Positions 50,701-59,085 of a DNA stretch of 64,000 bases are shown in pieces (the stretch's first letter is position 1; every line of letters begins with the position of its first letter). The notes below the pieces were generated by a model. That model made no database searches, was not told where the DNA came from, and saw nothing but the letters and a program-made list of their open reading frames with translations. The stretch is from Hydrogenophaga sp. (GTDB lineage: Bacteria > Pseudomonadota > Gammaproteobacteria > Burkholderiales > Burkholderiaceae_C): the NCBI GenBank assembly GCA_020723845.1, contig DYIC01000002.1:24050-88049 (forward strand). Direction: 5' to 3'. Both the position numbers and the translations under genes were made by a program.

Positions 50701-51557
50701 ATGAGCCATTCGACGAGGCGCTCGGCACCCTCGCGCTGCCGGACGCCCTTGCCGACCCCCGCGATCCCGTGGCGGCTCCCGCCACGCCGCCGGCCGCCTG
50801 GCACCGCTGGCCACGCGGGCCGCAGGCGGGCACCGCCCTGCACGCCCTGCTGGAGCAGTGTGCGCACCAGGGGTTCGCACACATTGCCACCCAGCCCGCG
50901 CAACTGGCATCGATGGCCCAGGCCGTGCTGGAGCGCCACGGCTGGCCGACCAACCGCCTGGAGTCCGACGCGGCGGATCTGGCGCAATGGGCGGGCGCCA
51001 TGATGGCCACCCCGCTGCCGCTGCCCGGCGTGGCAGACACCGCGGTCGCGCTCAGCCAGTTGCGCGCCGTGCAGCCAGAGTGGGAATTCTGGCTCGGCGC
51101 GCAGCGGCTGGAGGCGGCCACGCTCGACGCTTGGGTGCGGGCGCACGTGCCCGGGCTCGACCCCCGCCCCGCGCTGCGCCCCACCGTGCTCGAGGGCATG
51201 CTCAAAGGGTTCATCGATCTGGTGTTCGAGCACGGGGGGCGCTACTACGTACTGGACCACAAATCGAACGCCTTGGGCGGCGATGACTCCGCGTACCACC
51301 CGCAGGCCGTACAGGCCGCCGTGGCGGCGCACCGCTACGACCTGCAAGCGGTGCTGTACCTGGTGGCCCTGCACCGCCTGCTGCGGCAGCGCTTGCCCAG
51401 CTACTCCCCTGCGCACCACTTAGGGGGTGCGCTGTGTGTCTTCTGGCGCGGGCTGGCCACGCCGGGCCGCGGTGTCTATGCACTGCCCGCGCCGGTCGCA
51501 CTCATCGAACGCTTGGATGCCGCGCTATCGGGCCACACCGCTGCGGAGGCCGTATGA
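47700..51557 (+). CDS. recB: exodeoxyribonuclease V beta subunit
   Basis: SF1A helicase and nuclease of RecBCD. 1285 residues. Walker A EASAGTGKTWTIAMLYLRL (about 22-40), Walker B region ALVDEFQDTDPTQLHILDRI (about 404), GDPKQAIYAFRQADIHSYL, helicase motif VTVHKSKGLEYPVVCYPFA, LYVALTRARHA, and the C-terminal nuclease with GTALHALLE, GFIDLVF and YVLDHKSNALGGDDSAYH (Asp1186-Lys1188 of the D-x-K triad). A pure (GC)9 tract (48882-48899) encodes alternating Ala-Arg just before Walker B. Coupled by ATGA to recC and recD. Confidence 0.96.
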   Translation: MSTVHDLRSIGDFPLQGSQLIEASAGTGKTWTIAMLYLRLVLGPHPGAAAIERALHPREILVVTFTDAATQELKNRIRQRLAEAASVFRDGQRDPDAWPEALQPIAALRALYPPTDWPALAQRLQYAADAMDEAAIATLHGWCQRVLREQAFASGTPFTLTLVPDPADAIEEAAADLWRLQIQPLPAELARWVAQTWTGPQALAAEVRPLLPHADRWHATDPPLADTPVAEGLARALDARQAALVALKTPWVSHAQAALEALDAGILPKTLGRRSDVERWLNTLQRWAQDPDDDQPPKLGTGLGRLRRDWLQAQYPDGAIPPAVAALAIWDGIPALLEALPRLPSPLGWLWRHAAVWVQRRIAEQWAQRDQVDFDGLLRRLAQALDGPTGAALAARARARWPVALVDEFQDTDPTQLHILDRIYTLAQPAPHTALILIGDPKQAIYAFRQADIHSYLLARRACSGRLWRLDTNRRSSADMVAAVNHVFDHAQARRAEGAFLFRRGDDDPLPFVPVQAEGRAPPWTRGPGGPALPALILAHVRPGAEPWSKERLRDAVADACANQVVQWLQQASEHRLGWSTGEGWRPLRPADIAILVNDRYEAQALQRALRQRGLASVYRSDRESVYASPEAEDLAHWLHACAHPRDGDAIRAALATASLDLTPADIERLTSDDGAWEQTIERFERYHDLWQRHGVLPAVRALLHDFQVPQRLLARAGEHSGERTLTNLLHLAELLQHIAAPLAGAPHGMATVWQHLQRARQRALRGTAAAGDDSATAQLRLDSERERIPIVTVHKSKGLEYPVVCYPFAMHAKSIDGKVSGRGVRCLTWHDDEGRLQITLSDEGERWTHAVERADAERRAEDVRRLYVALTRARHATWVGLAATDTLPTSALGHVLGIDALPASNADDGLGARAQALAQGCAVIAVQTWDAAQPTLRWTPAADTPGANDAPTPVAARIAPSSPRPLWWIASYTALLAPTGEDAGDAAPSYPTAASDSARDEPFDEALGTLALPDALADPRDPVAAPATPPAAWHRWPRGPQAGTALHALLEQCAHQGFAHIATQPAQLASMAQAVLERHGWPTNRLESDAADLAQWAGAMMATPLPLPGVADTAVALSQLRAVQPEWEFWLGAQRLEAATLDAWVRAHVPGLDPRPALRPTVLEGMLKGFIDLVFEHGGRYYVLDHKSNALGGDDSAYHPQAVQAAVAAHRYDLQAVLYLVALHRLLRQRLPSYSPAHHLGGALCVFWRGLATPGRGVYALPAPVALIERLDAALSGHTAAEAV
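48882..48899 (+). repeat. (GC)9 dinucleotide tract inside recB
   Basis: Eighteen bases of uninterrupted alternating GC within recB, coding an Ala-Arg-Ala-Arg stretch next to the helicase Walker B motif. Slippage of one unit would frameshift the gene. Confidence 0.9.
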
Positions 51558-53551
51558 GCACACCGGACGAACTCCAAGCCTGGTTGGCCCGCGGGTTAGC
51601 GAGCCAAGAGCTGCGCCCCTGCGACGCAGCATTGGCCCGCTTCGGCCGCGAGCAGGTACCCGACGCGCCGGTACCCGCCTTGTTGGCCGCGGCCTGCTTG
51701 AGCCGCCGTGTCGGCGATGGTCACATCTGCCTGTCGTTGCTCGACACCGCCGACGACAGCGCAGGCCCCTGCACGCGCTGGTTGCGGCAGCGCTGGGCCA
51801 CCCTCCCGGCCGCGCTCGACCATCCGCACTGGATCGGCGACGGCAGCACGCCCACCCCGCTCGTGCGCCACGGGACGCGGCTGTACCTGTGGCGCCACTG
51901 GGTGCGTGAGCAAGCCGTCGCACGCGCCCTGGCCAAGCGGTTGCGCCTGCCAGCAACCGATACGCTCGATCCACACCGGCTGCGCCCGTGGCTGGACGCC
52001 CTCTTTGGCCCGCCCGCGCAACGCCCCACCCAGCCGGACTGGCAGTGCATCGGCGCGGCCCTGGCCGCGCGCGCGCCGCTGGCCATCCTCACCGGTGGAC
52101 CTGGGGCGGGCAAAACCACCACCGTCGTGCGCCTGCTCACCCTGTTGCAAGGGCTGGCGCTGTCGGAGGGACGATCGCCCTGGCGTATCGGCTTGGCCGC
52201 CCCCACCGGCAAAGCCGCGGCCCGCCTGAGCCAGTCCATCGCGGTGGCGCTCGAGCGCATGCCCTGGGGCGCACTGCCACTGTCCGAAGCCGCACGGACC
52301 ACCCTGCGCGAGGCCGTGCCCGCCGAGGTCCGCACGCTGCACCGCCTCATCGGCCGACGCGGTGACGGCACGGGCGCGCGCCACCACCCGGAAAACCCGC
52401 TGTGGCTCGACCTGCTGGTCATCGACGAGGCCTCGATGGTCGATCTGGAACTGCTGCACGATGCGCTGCAGGCCATTCCCGCCCACACGCGGCTGGTGCT
52501 GATCGGCGACGCCGACCAGCTCGCCTCGGTAGAAGCCGGTGCCGTGCTCGCCCAACTGTGCGAGCGCGCCGCCGACGGCCACTACCGGCCCGAGGTGGCC
52601 GACTGGCTGCAGCAGGCCACTGGGCAGACCCTCCCCAGCGGCCTGATCGACCCCGCCGGCACGGCACTGGACCAGGCGGTGGTGATGCTGCGCCACAGCC
52701 ACCGCTTTGGCGGCGACAGCGGTATCGGCCGCTGGGCCGCGGCAGTCAACCATGGCGCCGAGGCGGACGTGCAGGCGCTGCTCGCCACGCCCCTGCCCGA
52801 CGTGACCGTCATCCCCCGGACGCCAGACAGCAGCGATGCCGCCTGGGAAGCGGCTTGGCAGCGCGTCGTGTTCGACGGTCTGCTGCCCTGGTTGCAGCGG
52901 CTGCGTGCGGGCCCCGATGACGACGGCGCGGCCGCGCGGGCCGCCTGGGCGCGCGCGCTGCTGGCGGCGCACGCCCGCTTTCAGGTGCTGTGCGCGCTGC
53001 GCGATGGGCCCTGGGGCGTAGCCGGGCTCAACCAGCGCATCGCGCGCTGGCTGCAGCGGGCCGGGTGGCTGGACCTGCCCCCCGCCGCGCACGGGCACGA
53101 CGGCTGGTACGCCGGCCGCCCCGTGCTCGTCACCCGCAATGCCCCGGCGCTGGGCCTGATGAACGGCGATCTGGGGCTGGTCTTGCCGCACCCGCCACAC
53201 CCGGACGACCCGGTACGTCGCCCCCGCTGGCGCGTGGCCTTCGCCGCCCCGGACCAGCCCGAGGGCGTGCGCTGGGCCCTGCCCGGGCAATTGCCCGACG
53301 TCCAGACCGCCTTTGCGCTGACCGTGCACAAGTCCCAGGGCTCAGAGTTCGACCATGTGCTGCTCGTGCTGCCCCCCCAGGCCGATACCCCGGTGCTGAC
53401 GCGCGAGCTGCTCTACACCGGCATCACCCGTGCCCGCCAGCGCCTGACACTCGTGTTGCCCGGCGGCCACGACACGGTGCGGCGGGCAACTGCCCGCCTC
53501 ACCCAGCGCGACAGCGGCCTGCGCCAGGCCGTGCTGGACGCGCTACCATAG
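51554..53551 (+). CDS. recD: exodeoxyribonuclease V alpha subunit
   Basis: 5'-3' SF1B helicase of RecBCD. 665 residues. Walker A LTGGPGAGKTTTVVRLL (about 179-195), second block LAAPTGKAAARLSQSI, Walker B LLVIDEASMVDLELLHDAL, GDADQLASVEAGAVLAQL, C-terminal LTVHKSQGSEFDHVLLVLP and LYTGITRARQRLTLVLP. N-terminal domain (about 1-160) is the RecB-interacting region, weakly conserved. Last gene of the recCBD operon; Anbu gene follows after 46 bases. Confidence 0.96.
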   Translation: MSTPDELQAWLARGLASQELRPCDAALARFGREQVPDAPVPALLAAACLSRRVGDGHICLSLLDTADDSAGPCTRWLRQRWATLPAALDHPHWIGDGSTPTPLVRHGTRLYLWRHWVREQAVARALAKRLRLPATDTLDPHRLRPWLDALFGPPAQRPTQPDWQCIGAALAARAPLAILTGGPGAGKTTTVVRLLTLLQGLALSEGRSPWRIGLAAPTGKAAARLSQSIAVALERMPWGALPLSEAARTTLREAVPAEVRTLHRLIGRRGDGTGARHHPENPLWLDLLVIDEASMVDLELLHDALQAIPAHTRLVLIGDADQLASVEAGAVLAQLCERAADGHYRPEVADWLQQATGQTLPSGLIDPAGTALDQAVVMLRHSHRFGGDSGIGRWAAAVNHGAEADVQALLATPLPDVTVIPRTPDSSDAAWEAAWQRVVFDGLLPWLQRLRAGPDDDGAAARAAWARALLAAHARFQVLCALRDGPWGVAGLNQRIARWLQRAGWLDLPPAAHGHDGWYAGRPVLVTRNAPALGLMNGDLGLVLPHPPHPDDPVRRPRWRVAFAAPDQPEGVRWALPGQLPDVQTAFALTVHKSQGSEFDHVLLVLPPQADTPVLTRELLYTGITRARQRLTLVLPGGHDTVRRATARLTQRDSGLRQAVLDALP

Positions 53552-53597
53552 GCGGGCCAAGCATTTCGAACGACCGTTCGCCCTTCACCGCCCTCTC

Positions 53598-54416
53598 ATG
53601 ACTTACTGCGTCGCCGTCAAACTCAAGGCTGGCATGGTCTTTCTGTCCGACTCGCGCACCAACGCCGGCCTGGACCAGATCAGCACCTTCCGCAAAATGA
53701 TCGTCTACGAAAAACCGGGCGACCGCTTCATGGTGCTGCTGTCGGCGGGCAACCTGAGCATCTCGCAGTCGATCCGCGAAATCCTGCAGACCGAGCAGCT
53801 GCAAGACCCCGCCGGTGGCGAGCCGATCACCATCTGGAACGCGCGCAGCATGTTCGACGCCGCGCGCGTGCTCGGCTCGGCCGTGCGCCATGTCTACCAG
53901 CGCGACGGCGAGGCGCTGCGACGCAGCGGCATCGAGTTCAACGCGAGCCTGCTCTTTGGCGGCCAGATCCGCGGCGAGGCCATGCGGCTGTTCCAGGTCT
54001 ACTCACCCGGCAACTTCATCGAGGCCACGGCCGAAACGCCGTTTTTCCAGATCGGCGAGAGCAAATACGGCAAACCCGTGCTCGACCGCATCATCACCCC
54101 CGACACGCCGCTGGCGGAGGCCACCAAGTGCCTGCTCATCTCCATGGACTCCACGCTCAAGTCCAACCTCTCGGTGGGGCTGCCGCTGGACCTGGCCGTC
54201 TACGAGGCGGACCGTTTTCAGAGCGATCACGTCGTCTGCATCGACGAAGGCAACGCCTACTTCCAAATGCTGCGCACCACCTGGGGCCAACGGCTGCGCG
54301 AGGCGTTCGACCAGATCGAAGCCCCCGATTGGCAACCCGGCAGTGCACTGGTGGCGCCCAGCGGTCGCCACCGCGCCCTACGAAAAATCATGACCCCCGC
54401 CGACAAGCTGATCTGA
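53598..54416 (+). CDS. Anbu-type proteasome homologue (Ntn-hydrolase peptidase)
   Basis: 272 residues, a stand-alone proteasome-beta/HslV relative of the Anbu group. Begins MTYCVAVKLKAGMVFLSDSR: after Met removal Thr1 would be the nucleophile, Asp17 in FLSDSRTNAG and a Lys at position 32 in STFRKM match the catalytic set. Core GDRFMVLLSAGNLSISQSIRE and the later VVCIDEGNAYFQML are family features. Anbu genes usually sit with an alpha-E protein, a circularly permuted ATP-grasp protein and a transglutaminase; none of these is here. Physiological substrate unknown. The alpha/beta hydrolase gene begins four bases after its stop. Confidence 0.87.
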   Translation: MTYCVAVKLKAGMVFLSDSRTNAGLDQISTFRKMIVYEKPGDRFMVLLSAGNLSISQSIREILQTEQLQDPAGGEPITIWNARSMFDAARVLGSAVRHVYQRDGEALRRSGIEFNASLLFGGQIRGEAMRLFQVYSPGNFIEATAETPFFQIGESKYGKPVLDRIITPDTPLAEATKCLLISMDSTLKSNLSVGLPLDLAVYEADRFQSDHVVCIDEGNAYFQMLRTTWGQRLREAFDQIEAPDWQPGSALVAPSGRHRALRKIMTPADKLI

Positions 54417-54420
54417 CGCC

Positions 54421-55308
54421 ATGAACCCGCCTCCGAACGAGCAACCCTGCATCGTCTTCTCGCACGGCAACAGTTTTCCGGCCGGTACCTACCGCGTGCT
54501 GCTCGACGCGCTGCGTGCGCGCGGCTACCGCGTGCTGGCGGTGGACAAGTACGGGCACGACCCGCGCTACCCCGTCACCAGCAACTGGCCGCATCTGGTG
54601 CAGCAACTGGCGGACTTCACCGAGGCCCAGGTCGGCCCGCACGACCAGCCGCTCTATCTGGTCGGCCACTCGCTCGGCGGCTTTTTGAGTCTGATGTGCG
54701 CCGCGCGCCACCCGGTGCTGGCGGGGCGCCCAGTGGCCGGCGTCGTCATGCTCGACTCGCCCGTGCTCGGTGGCTGGAAAGCGCGCGCGCTGGCGGCGGC
54801 CAAACACACGCGCCTGATCGGTGCCGTCTCGCCGGGCCAGGTCAGCCGCAAGCGGCGCAACCGCTGGGCCAGCGCCGCCGAAGCGCTCGAGCATTTCCGC
54901 CACAAGCGCGCCTTCGCGCGCTGGGACCCGCGCGTGCTGGCCGACTACATCGAATACGGCACCCACGACGTCACCACGCCCGACGGCGTGCAGCGCGTGC
55001 TGAGCTTCGACCGGGACATCGAGACCGCCATCTACAACACCCTGCCCCATCACCTGGACCGCCTGCTGCGCCGCCACCCCTTGCAGTGCCCAGTGGCCTT
55101 CATCGGCGGCACCCAGTCCGAGGAAATGCGCCGCGTGGGCTTGACCATGACGCACAAGCTCTGCGGGCGCGAGCCCTCACCGCGGCTGCAGTTCCTTGAG
55201 GGCACGCACCTATTTCCCATGGAACGGCCGGAAGAAACCGCGGCCGCCATCGACTGTGCCCTGCAGCACTTCAGGGCGACCAGTCCACCCAGCCCAGCAT
55301 CCCACTGA
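54421..55308 (+). CDS. alpha/beta hydrolase
   Basis: 295 residues. [14 protein letters not shown] provides the oxyanion His-Gly, [12 protein letters not shown] the nucleophile elbow (Ser84) and EGTHLFPME a likely catalytic His. No signal peptide. Substrate unknown; esterase-like. Follows the Anbu gene by four bases, so the two are almost certainly co-translated; its 3' 38 bases overlap uppP on the other strand. Confidence 0.88.
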   Translation: MNPPPNEQPCIVFSHGNSFPAGTYRVLLDALRARGYRVLAVDKYGHDPRYPVTSNWPHLVQQLADFTEAQVGPHDQPLYLVGHSLGGFLSLMCAARHPVLAGRPVAGVVMLDSPVLGGWKARALAAAKHTRLIGAVSPGQVSRKRRNRWASAAEALEHFRHKRAFARWDPRVLADYIEYGTHDVTTPDGVQRVLSFDRDIETAIYNTLPHHLDRLLRRHPLQCPVAFIGGTQSEEMRRVGLTMTHKLCGREPSPRLQFLEGTHLFPMERPEETAAAIDCALQHFRATSPPSPASH

Positions 55309-56101
55309 CAAGGATGAGTCCGCCAAAGGCGATTCGGTACCAGGCAAACGGCACGAAGCTATGACTGGCCACATAGCGCAGCAGCCACTTTACCGACACC
55401 CACGCTGACACGAACGACACCACGAGGCCGACCACGAACACCGGCACGTCGGCACTGGACAACAGCGCCCGGTGTTTGACCAAGTCGTACGCCGCCGCGC
55501 CGAAAAGCATCGGGATGGCCAAAAAGAAGCTGAATTCGGTCGCCACGCGCCTTGACAGGCCCAGCGCCATGCCGCCGATGATCGTGGCGCCCGAGCGGCT
55601 CACGCCCGGCACCAGGGCGGCACACTGGATCAGTCCGACGCCCAGCGCGTCGCGCCAGGTCAGCGCATCGACGTCCGCCACCCGCGGCGCGTGCTGGCGC
55701 GCGTGCCACGCCTCGACCCACAGCATGATCAGACCGCCGACGATGAAGCCGGCCGCGACCACCCAAGCGTTGAAGAGCACCGCCTTGATCGGCCCGATCA
55801 ACCAAAACCCCGCCAGCGCCGCCGGGAAAAAACCCAGCGCCACGTTGACGGTAAAGCGCTGCGCCTCGCGCTGGCGCGGCAAGCCACGCACGGTGCCGAT
55901 CAGCCGCTGCCAGTACAAGCCGACGATGGCCAGGATGGCCCCGGTCTGGATCACCACCTCGAACACCTTGACCGTCTCGCCGCGCCAACCGAGCAACGCG
56001 GCCGCCAGAATCAGGTGCCCGGTGGACGAGACGGGCAAAAACTCAGTCAGGCCCTCCACCACGCCCATGATGGCGGCCTTGAACAACAGCAACCAATCCA
56101 T
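55271..56101 (-). CDS. uppP: undecaprenyl-diphosphatase (BacA/UppP)
   Basis: Integral membrane phosphatase recycling undecaprenyl pyrophosphate for peptidoglycan and other envelope polymers; confers bacitracin tolerance when amplified. 276 residues, about eight helices. Catalytic signatures [20 protein letters not shown] (about 13-32) and [20 protein letters not shown] (about 164-183) are complete. ATG at 56101 preferred ([10 protein letters not shown]); the open frame extends upstream but with no hydrophobic or conserved content. Confidence 0.97.
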   Translation of the reverse strand: MDWLLLFKAAIMGVVEGLTEFLPVSSTGHLILAAALLGWRGETVKVFEVVIQTGAILAIVGLYWQRLIGTVRGLPRQREAQRFTVNVALGFFPAALAGFWLIGPIKAVLFNAWVVAAGFIVGGLIMLWVEAWHARQHAPRVADVDALTWRDALGVGLIQCAALVPGVSRSGATIIGGMALGLSRRVATEFSFFLAIPMLFGAAAYDLVKHRALLSSADVPVFVVGLVVSFVSAWVSVKWLLRYVASHSFVPFAWYRIAFGGLILVSGMLGWVDWSP

Positions 56102-56197
56102 CCCGTGATCGTAACCGCTGCCGAGCGGCGGTAAACGGAAACCGACTGCCCCGGCCACCCCGATGAGCGGCACGGCGGCGACGAACCGGTCAGGCAA

Positions 56198-56599
56198 TCA
56201 CCATGAGCGCCAGCGCGGGTGGTGCGGCGCCACGTACACCACGTCCGGCCCGCTCACGGCGGGATAGGATGGCCACACCTGCACCACCCGCCCATACTCG
56301 CGATCGCCGTGGCGGGGATGCCGCCGGTGGCCGGGCGGTACCCAGTAACCCGTCGAGGGCACCACCACCACCGGCGCGGGGGTGGTGACCACGACCGGTG
56401 GCATCACCACGCGCGGCGCGGGGGCCACCACCACAGGGGGGTAGTTGCCCACCCCGACCGAAACGCCCGGCTGGTGCACACCGATCGACCAGTACACATC
56501 ACCCGCCTGCGCCGCAGCGCCCAAGGCGGCCAGGCCCAGCCCCAGCGCAGTCCGTGCAGCGGCACGCGGTGAAAAAAAGCGTTGAACGAACGGCTTCAT
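56198..56599 (-). CDS. secreted Val/Pro-rich protein of unknown function
   Basis: 133 residues. Signal peptide about 1-32 (RTALGLGLAALGAAAQAG), then a low-complexity region with repeated PPVVV / APxVVV blocks (about 54-82), and a basic-aromatic C-terminus (VPPGHRRHPRHGDREYG ... HPRWRSW). Similar short Val/Pro-rich periplasmic proteins are frequent in Burkholderiales. Function not recognised. No cysteines. Gene stands alone between uppP and glnS. Confidence 0.75.
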   Translation of the reverse strand: MKPFVQRFFSPRAAARTALGLGLAALGAAAQAGDVYWSIGVHQPGVSVGVGNYPPVVVAPAPRVVMPPVVVTTPAPVVVVPSTGYWVPPGHRRHPRHGDREYGRVVQVWPSYPAVSGPDVVYVAPHHPRWRSW

Positions 56600-56748
56600 C
56601 GCAGTCTCCTTTCGGTCCCTGTGGCAGGCTGACGCATGACACCCCGCATTTCAGCACTGACCACGCTCGACCGCGGTTTCCGAATCGTCACGACTGTAAG
56701 CAAGCGTAACGCCCGTTACCCCAGCGGCGGCCCACCTAAAATCGGGGC

Positions 56749-58812
56749 ATGACCGATCACGCCACGCATTCGCCCCACGCCCCCTCCAGCAGCCACTTTC
56801 TGCGCCAGATCATCGAGCGCGACCTGGCCCAAGGCCGCTGCGAGGGTCGGCGCTGGGCCGGCAGCCCTGGAGACGGCACGCACCACGAGCGCGGCGGTCC
56901 GGACCCGGCCAAGGTGCGCATGCGCTTTCCACCCGAGCCCAACGGCTACCTGCACGTGGGCCACGCCAAGAGCATCTGGCTCAACTTCAGCCTGGCGCAG
57001 GAGTATGGCGGCGTGTGCCACATGCGCTTCGACGACACCAACCCCGAGAAAGAGGAGCAGGAGTACGTCGATTCCATCCTGGACGCCGTCCAATGGCTGG
57101 GCTGGAGCTGGGAGGCCCACGGCACCAGCCACCTCTACTACGCGAGCGACTACTTCGACTTCATGTACCGGGCGGCCGAGTACTTGATCGAAACCGGCCA
57201 CGCCTACGTGGACGAACAGACGCCCGAGCAGATGCGGGCCAACCGCGGCACGCTTACCGAGCCGGGCATCGACAGCCCGTACCGCAACCGCCCGGCGCAG
57301 GAAAGCTTGGCGCGTTTTCGCGAGATGCGCGCCGGCCAACACCCCGACGGCGCCATGGTGCTGCGCGCCAAAATTGACATGGCCTCGCCCAACATCAACC
57401 TGCGCGACCCGGCCATCTACCGCATCAAACACGCCACGCACCACAACACCGGCGATGCCTGGTGCATCTACCCGATGTACACCTTCGCGCACCCGATCGA
57501 GGACGCGCTGGAGAACATCACCCACAGCATCTGCACGCTGGAGTTCGAGGACCAACGACCGTTTTACGACTGGACGCTCGAGCGCATCGTGCCCATCCTG
57601 CGCGCGCCCCAGTTCGAGCGCGCCAAGGCGCTCATCGAGCGCATCGAGCACCAGGGCGTCGAAGCGGGCAAGGAATTCGCCCTGCACTGCCACAACCACG
57701 CGTACAAGCTGGGCGTCAACACCGAGCCCGAGCAGCAGATGCGCGCGCTTTTTACCCGCTGGGAGCACGACCGCGACGCCGTGCTGCGCGATCTAGGGGC
57801 GTTCTTTGCGCTGCTGAAGTCGCAAACGCACCAGTTCACGCCGCTGCTTGCCGCAGCCCTCGACGCCTACCAGGTCGAGCCGTTCCAGCTGCCGCACCAG
57901 TACGAGTTCGCGCGCCTGAACCTCACCTACGTCGTGACCAGCAAGCGCAAGCTCAAGGCGCTGGTCGATGAGGGTATCGTCGCCGGCTGGGATGACCCGC
58001 GCATGCCCACCATCGCCGGGCTTCGTCGGCGCGGCTACACGCCAGAGGCCATCCGGCTGTTCTGTGAACGGACGGGCGTGAGCAAATCCCCCGGCTGGAT
58101 CGACTACGGCAACCTGGAGGTCGCGCTGCGCGACGATCTGGAAGGCAAAGCCCCGCGCGCGATGGGCGTACTCGACCCCGTGCGGCTGCGCCTGACCAAC
58201 TGGGCCGACGTATTCGGCCGCTGGGAGCACCGGGAACCCTGCACCGCCCCCGCCCACCCGCAACACCCCGAATGGGGGCAGCGCGCCTTCAGCCTGGGGC
58301 CCGAGGTGTGGATCGAGCGCGACGATTTCATGGAACAACCCCCCAAGGGGTACTTCCGCCTCTTCCCCGGCAACCGGGTGCGCCTGAAGTACGGCTACGT
58401 CATCGAATGCACCGGCTGTGAGAAAGACGACACGGGCCGCGTGACGGCGGTGCTGGCCACCGTGGTGCCCGACACCAAGAGCGGCACGCCCGGGGCCGAT
58501 GCCGTCAAGGTCAAGGGCACCATCACCTGGGTTGGTGCCCACGACGCGGTACCGGCGGAGTTTCGGCTCTACGACCGGCTGTTTGCCGACCCGCAACCCG
58601 ATGCCGGAGGCAAAGATTTCCGCGCCGCGCTCAACCCGAACAGCCTGCGCATCACGCAGGGCTTCGTGGAACCGTCCTTGGTCGGCATCGCGCCCGAGAC
58701 GCGGCTGCAGCTGGAGCGCCACGGCTACTTTTGCGCCGACGCCCAAGACCACCGGCCCGACCGAGCGGTATTCAACCGCATCGCGGGCCTGAAGGACGGC
58801 TGGAGTAAGTGA
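56749..58812 (+). CDS. glnS: glutaminyl-tRNA synthetase with large internal insertion
   Basis: Class I synthetase for tRNA-Gln. 687 residues against about 554 in E. coli. HIGH equivalent PPEPNGYLHVGHAKS (about 61-75), RFDDTNPEKE (93-102), VTSKRKL (396-402; KMSKS equivalent), GWDDPRMPTIAGLRRRG (413-429), and the C-terminal beta-barrel anticodon domain ending VFNRIAGLKDGWSK. GlnRS rather than GluRS by the DDTNPEKE and MPT-GLRRRGY context. Between PFYDWTLERI (271-280) and PHQYEFARLNL (382-392), normally separated by about ten residues, there are about 100 residues (281-381) of unrecognised, probably helical sequence with a HCHNH cluster. The last 59 bases lie in a 76-base direct repeat. Confidence 0.95.
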   Translation: MTDHATHSPHAPSSSHFLRQIIERDLAQGRCEGRRWAGSPGDGTHHERGGPDPAKVRMRFPPEPNGYLHVGHAKSIWLNFSLAQEYGGVCHMRFDDTNPEKEEQEYVDSILDAVQWLGWSWEAHGTSHLYYASDYFDFMYRAAEYLIETGHAYVDEQTPEQMRANRGTLTEPGIDSPYRNRPAQESLARFREMRAGQHPDGAMVLRAKIDMASPNINLRDPAIYRIKHATHHNTGDAWCIYPMYTFAHPIEDALENITHSICTLEFEDQRPFYDWTLERIVPILRAPQFERAKALIERIEHQGVEAGKEFALHCHNHAYKLGVNTEPEQQMRALFTRWEHDRDAVLRDLGAFFALLKSQTHQFTPLLAAALDAYQVEPFQLPHQYEFARLNLTYVVTSKRKLKALVDEGIVAGWDDPRMPTIAGLRRRGYTPEAIRLFCERTGVSKSPGWIDYGNLEVALRDDLEGKAPRAMGVLDPVRLRLTNWADVFGRWEHREPCTAPAHPQHPEWGQRAFSLGPEVWIERDDFMEQPPKGYFRLFPGNRVRLKYGYVIECTGCEKDDTGRVTAVLATVVPDTKSGTPGADAVKVKGTITWVGAHDAVPAEFRLYDRLFADPQPDAGGKDFRAALNPNSLRITQGFVEPSLVGIAPETRLQLERHGYFCADAQDHRPDRAVFNRIAGLKDGWSK

Positions 58813-58829
58813 CCCCGGCCGTCAGGGGC
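58754..58829 (+). repeat. direct repeat copy 1 (glnS 3' end)
   Basis: 76 bases spanning the last 19 codons (with stop) of glnS and 17 bases beyond. Copy 2 is at 59387-59462 with a single mismatch (A at 58804 versus G at 59437). Contains two inverted repeats, 58754-58789 and 58795-58823, and also the stop codon of the convergent DUF2442 gene. Confidence 0.97.
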
Positions 58830-59085
58830 CAACCGACTCGGCGGCGACGAGCGGGAACCGATCCGGGTGGCGGATCGATTCGACCGACAGGTCGATATCC
58901 AACAGTGGCCAATACAAATGGTCGCGACTGGGCCACTCCAGTGTCGTGATCTGCTCGATCGTGGCGCGCCGAAACCATGGAAATTCCGAAAACGGCACCC
59001 ACAGTTCTTCGTCGCCGAGCAACAGCCAAAAGCCGTGTCTCGACACATGGGTGACCTCAGCCACCGAAGTGTTGTCGCCAGGCAT
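58822..59085 (-). CDS. DUF2442 family protein (putative antitoxin-like)
   Basis: 87 residues, complete DUF2442 domain: VTHVSRHGFWLLLGDEELWVPFSEFPWFRRATIEQITTLEW and LDIDLSVESIRHPDRFPLV. DUF2442 proteins are commonly encoded next to DUF4160 proteins and suspected to be the antitoxin partner; no experiment is known to me for this pair. The start overlaps the upstream DUF4160 gene by 29 bases. The stop codon and last two codons lie inside copy 1 of the glnS 3' repeat, so the gene ends on sequence belonging to glnS. Confidence 0.85.
   Translation of the reverse strand: MPGDNTSVAEVTHVSRHGFWLLLGDEELWVPFSEFPWFRRATIEQITTLEWPSRDHLYWPLLDIDLSVESIRHPDRFPLVAAESVGP

Noticed and set aside
56749..58812. Glutamyl-tRNA synthetase (gltX) instead of glnS
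   Set aside because: DDTNPEKE, the MPTIAGLRRRGY block and the two-barrel C-terminal domain fit GlnRS.
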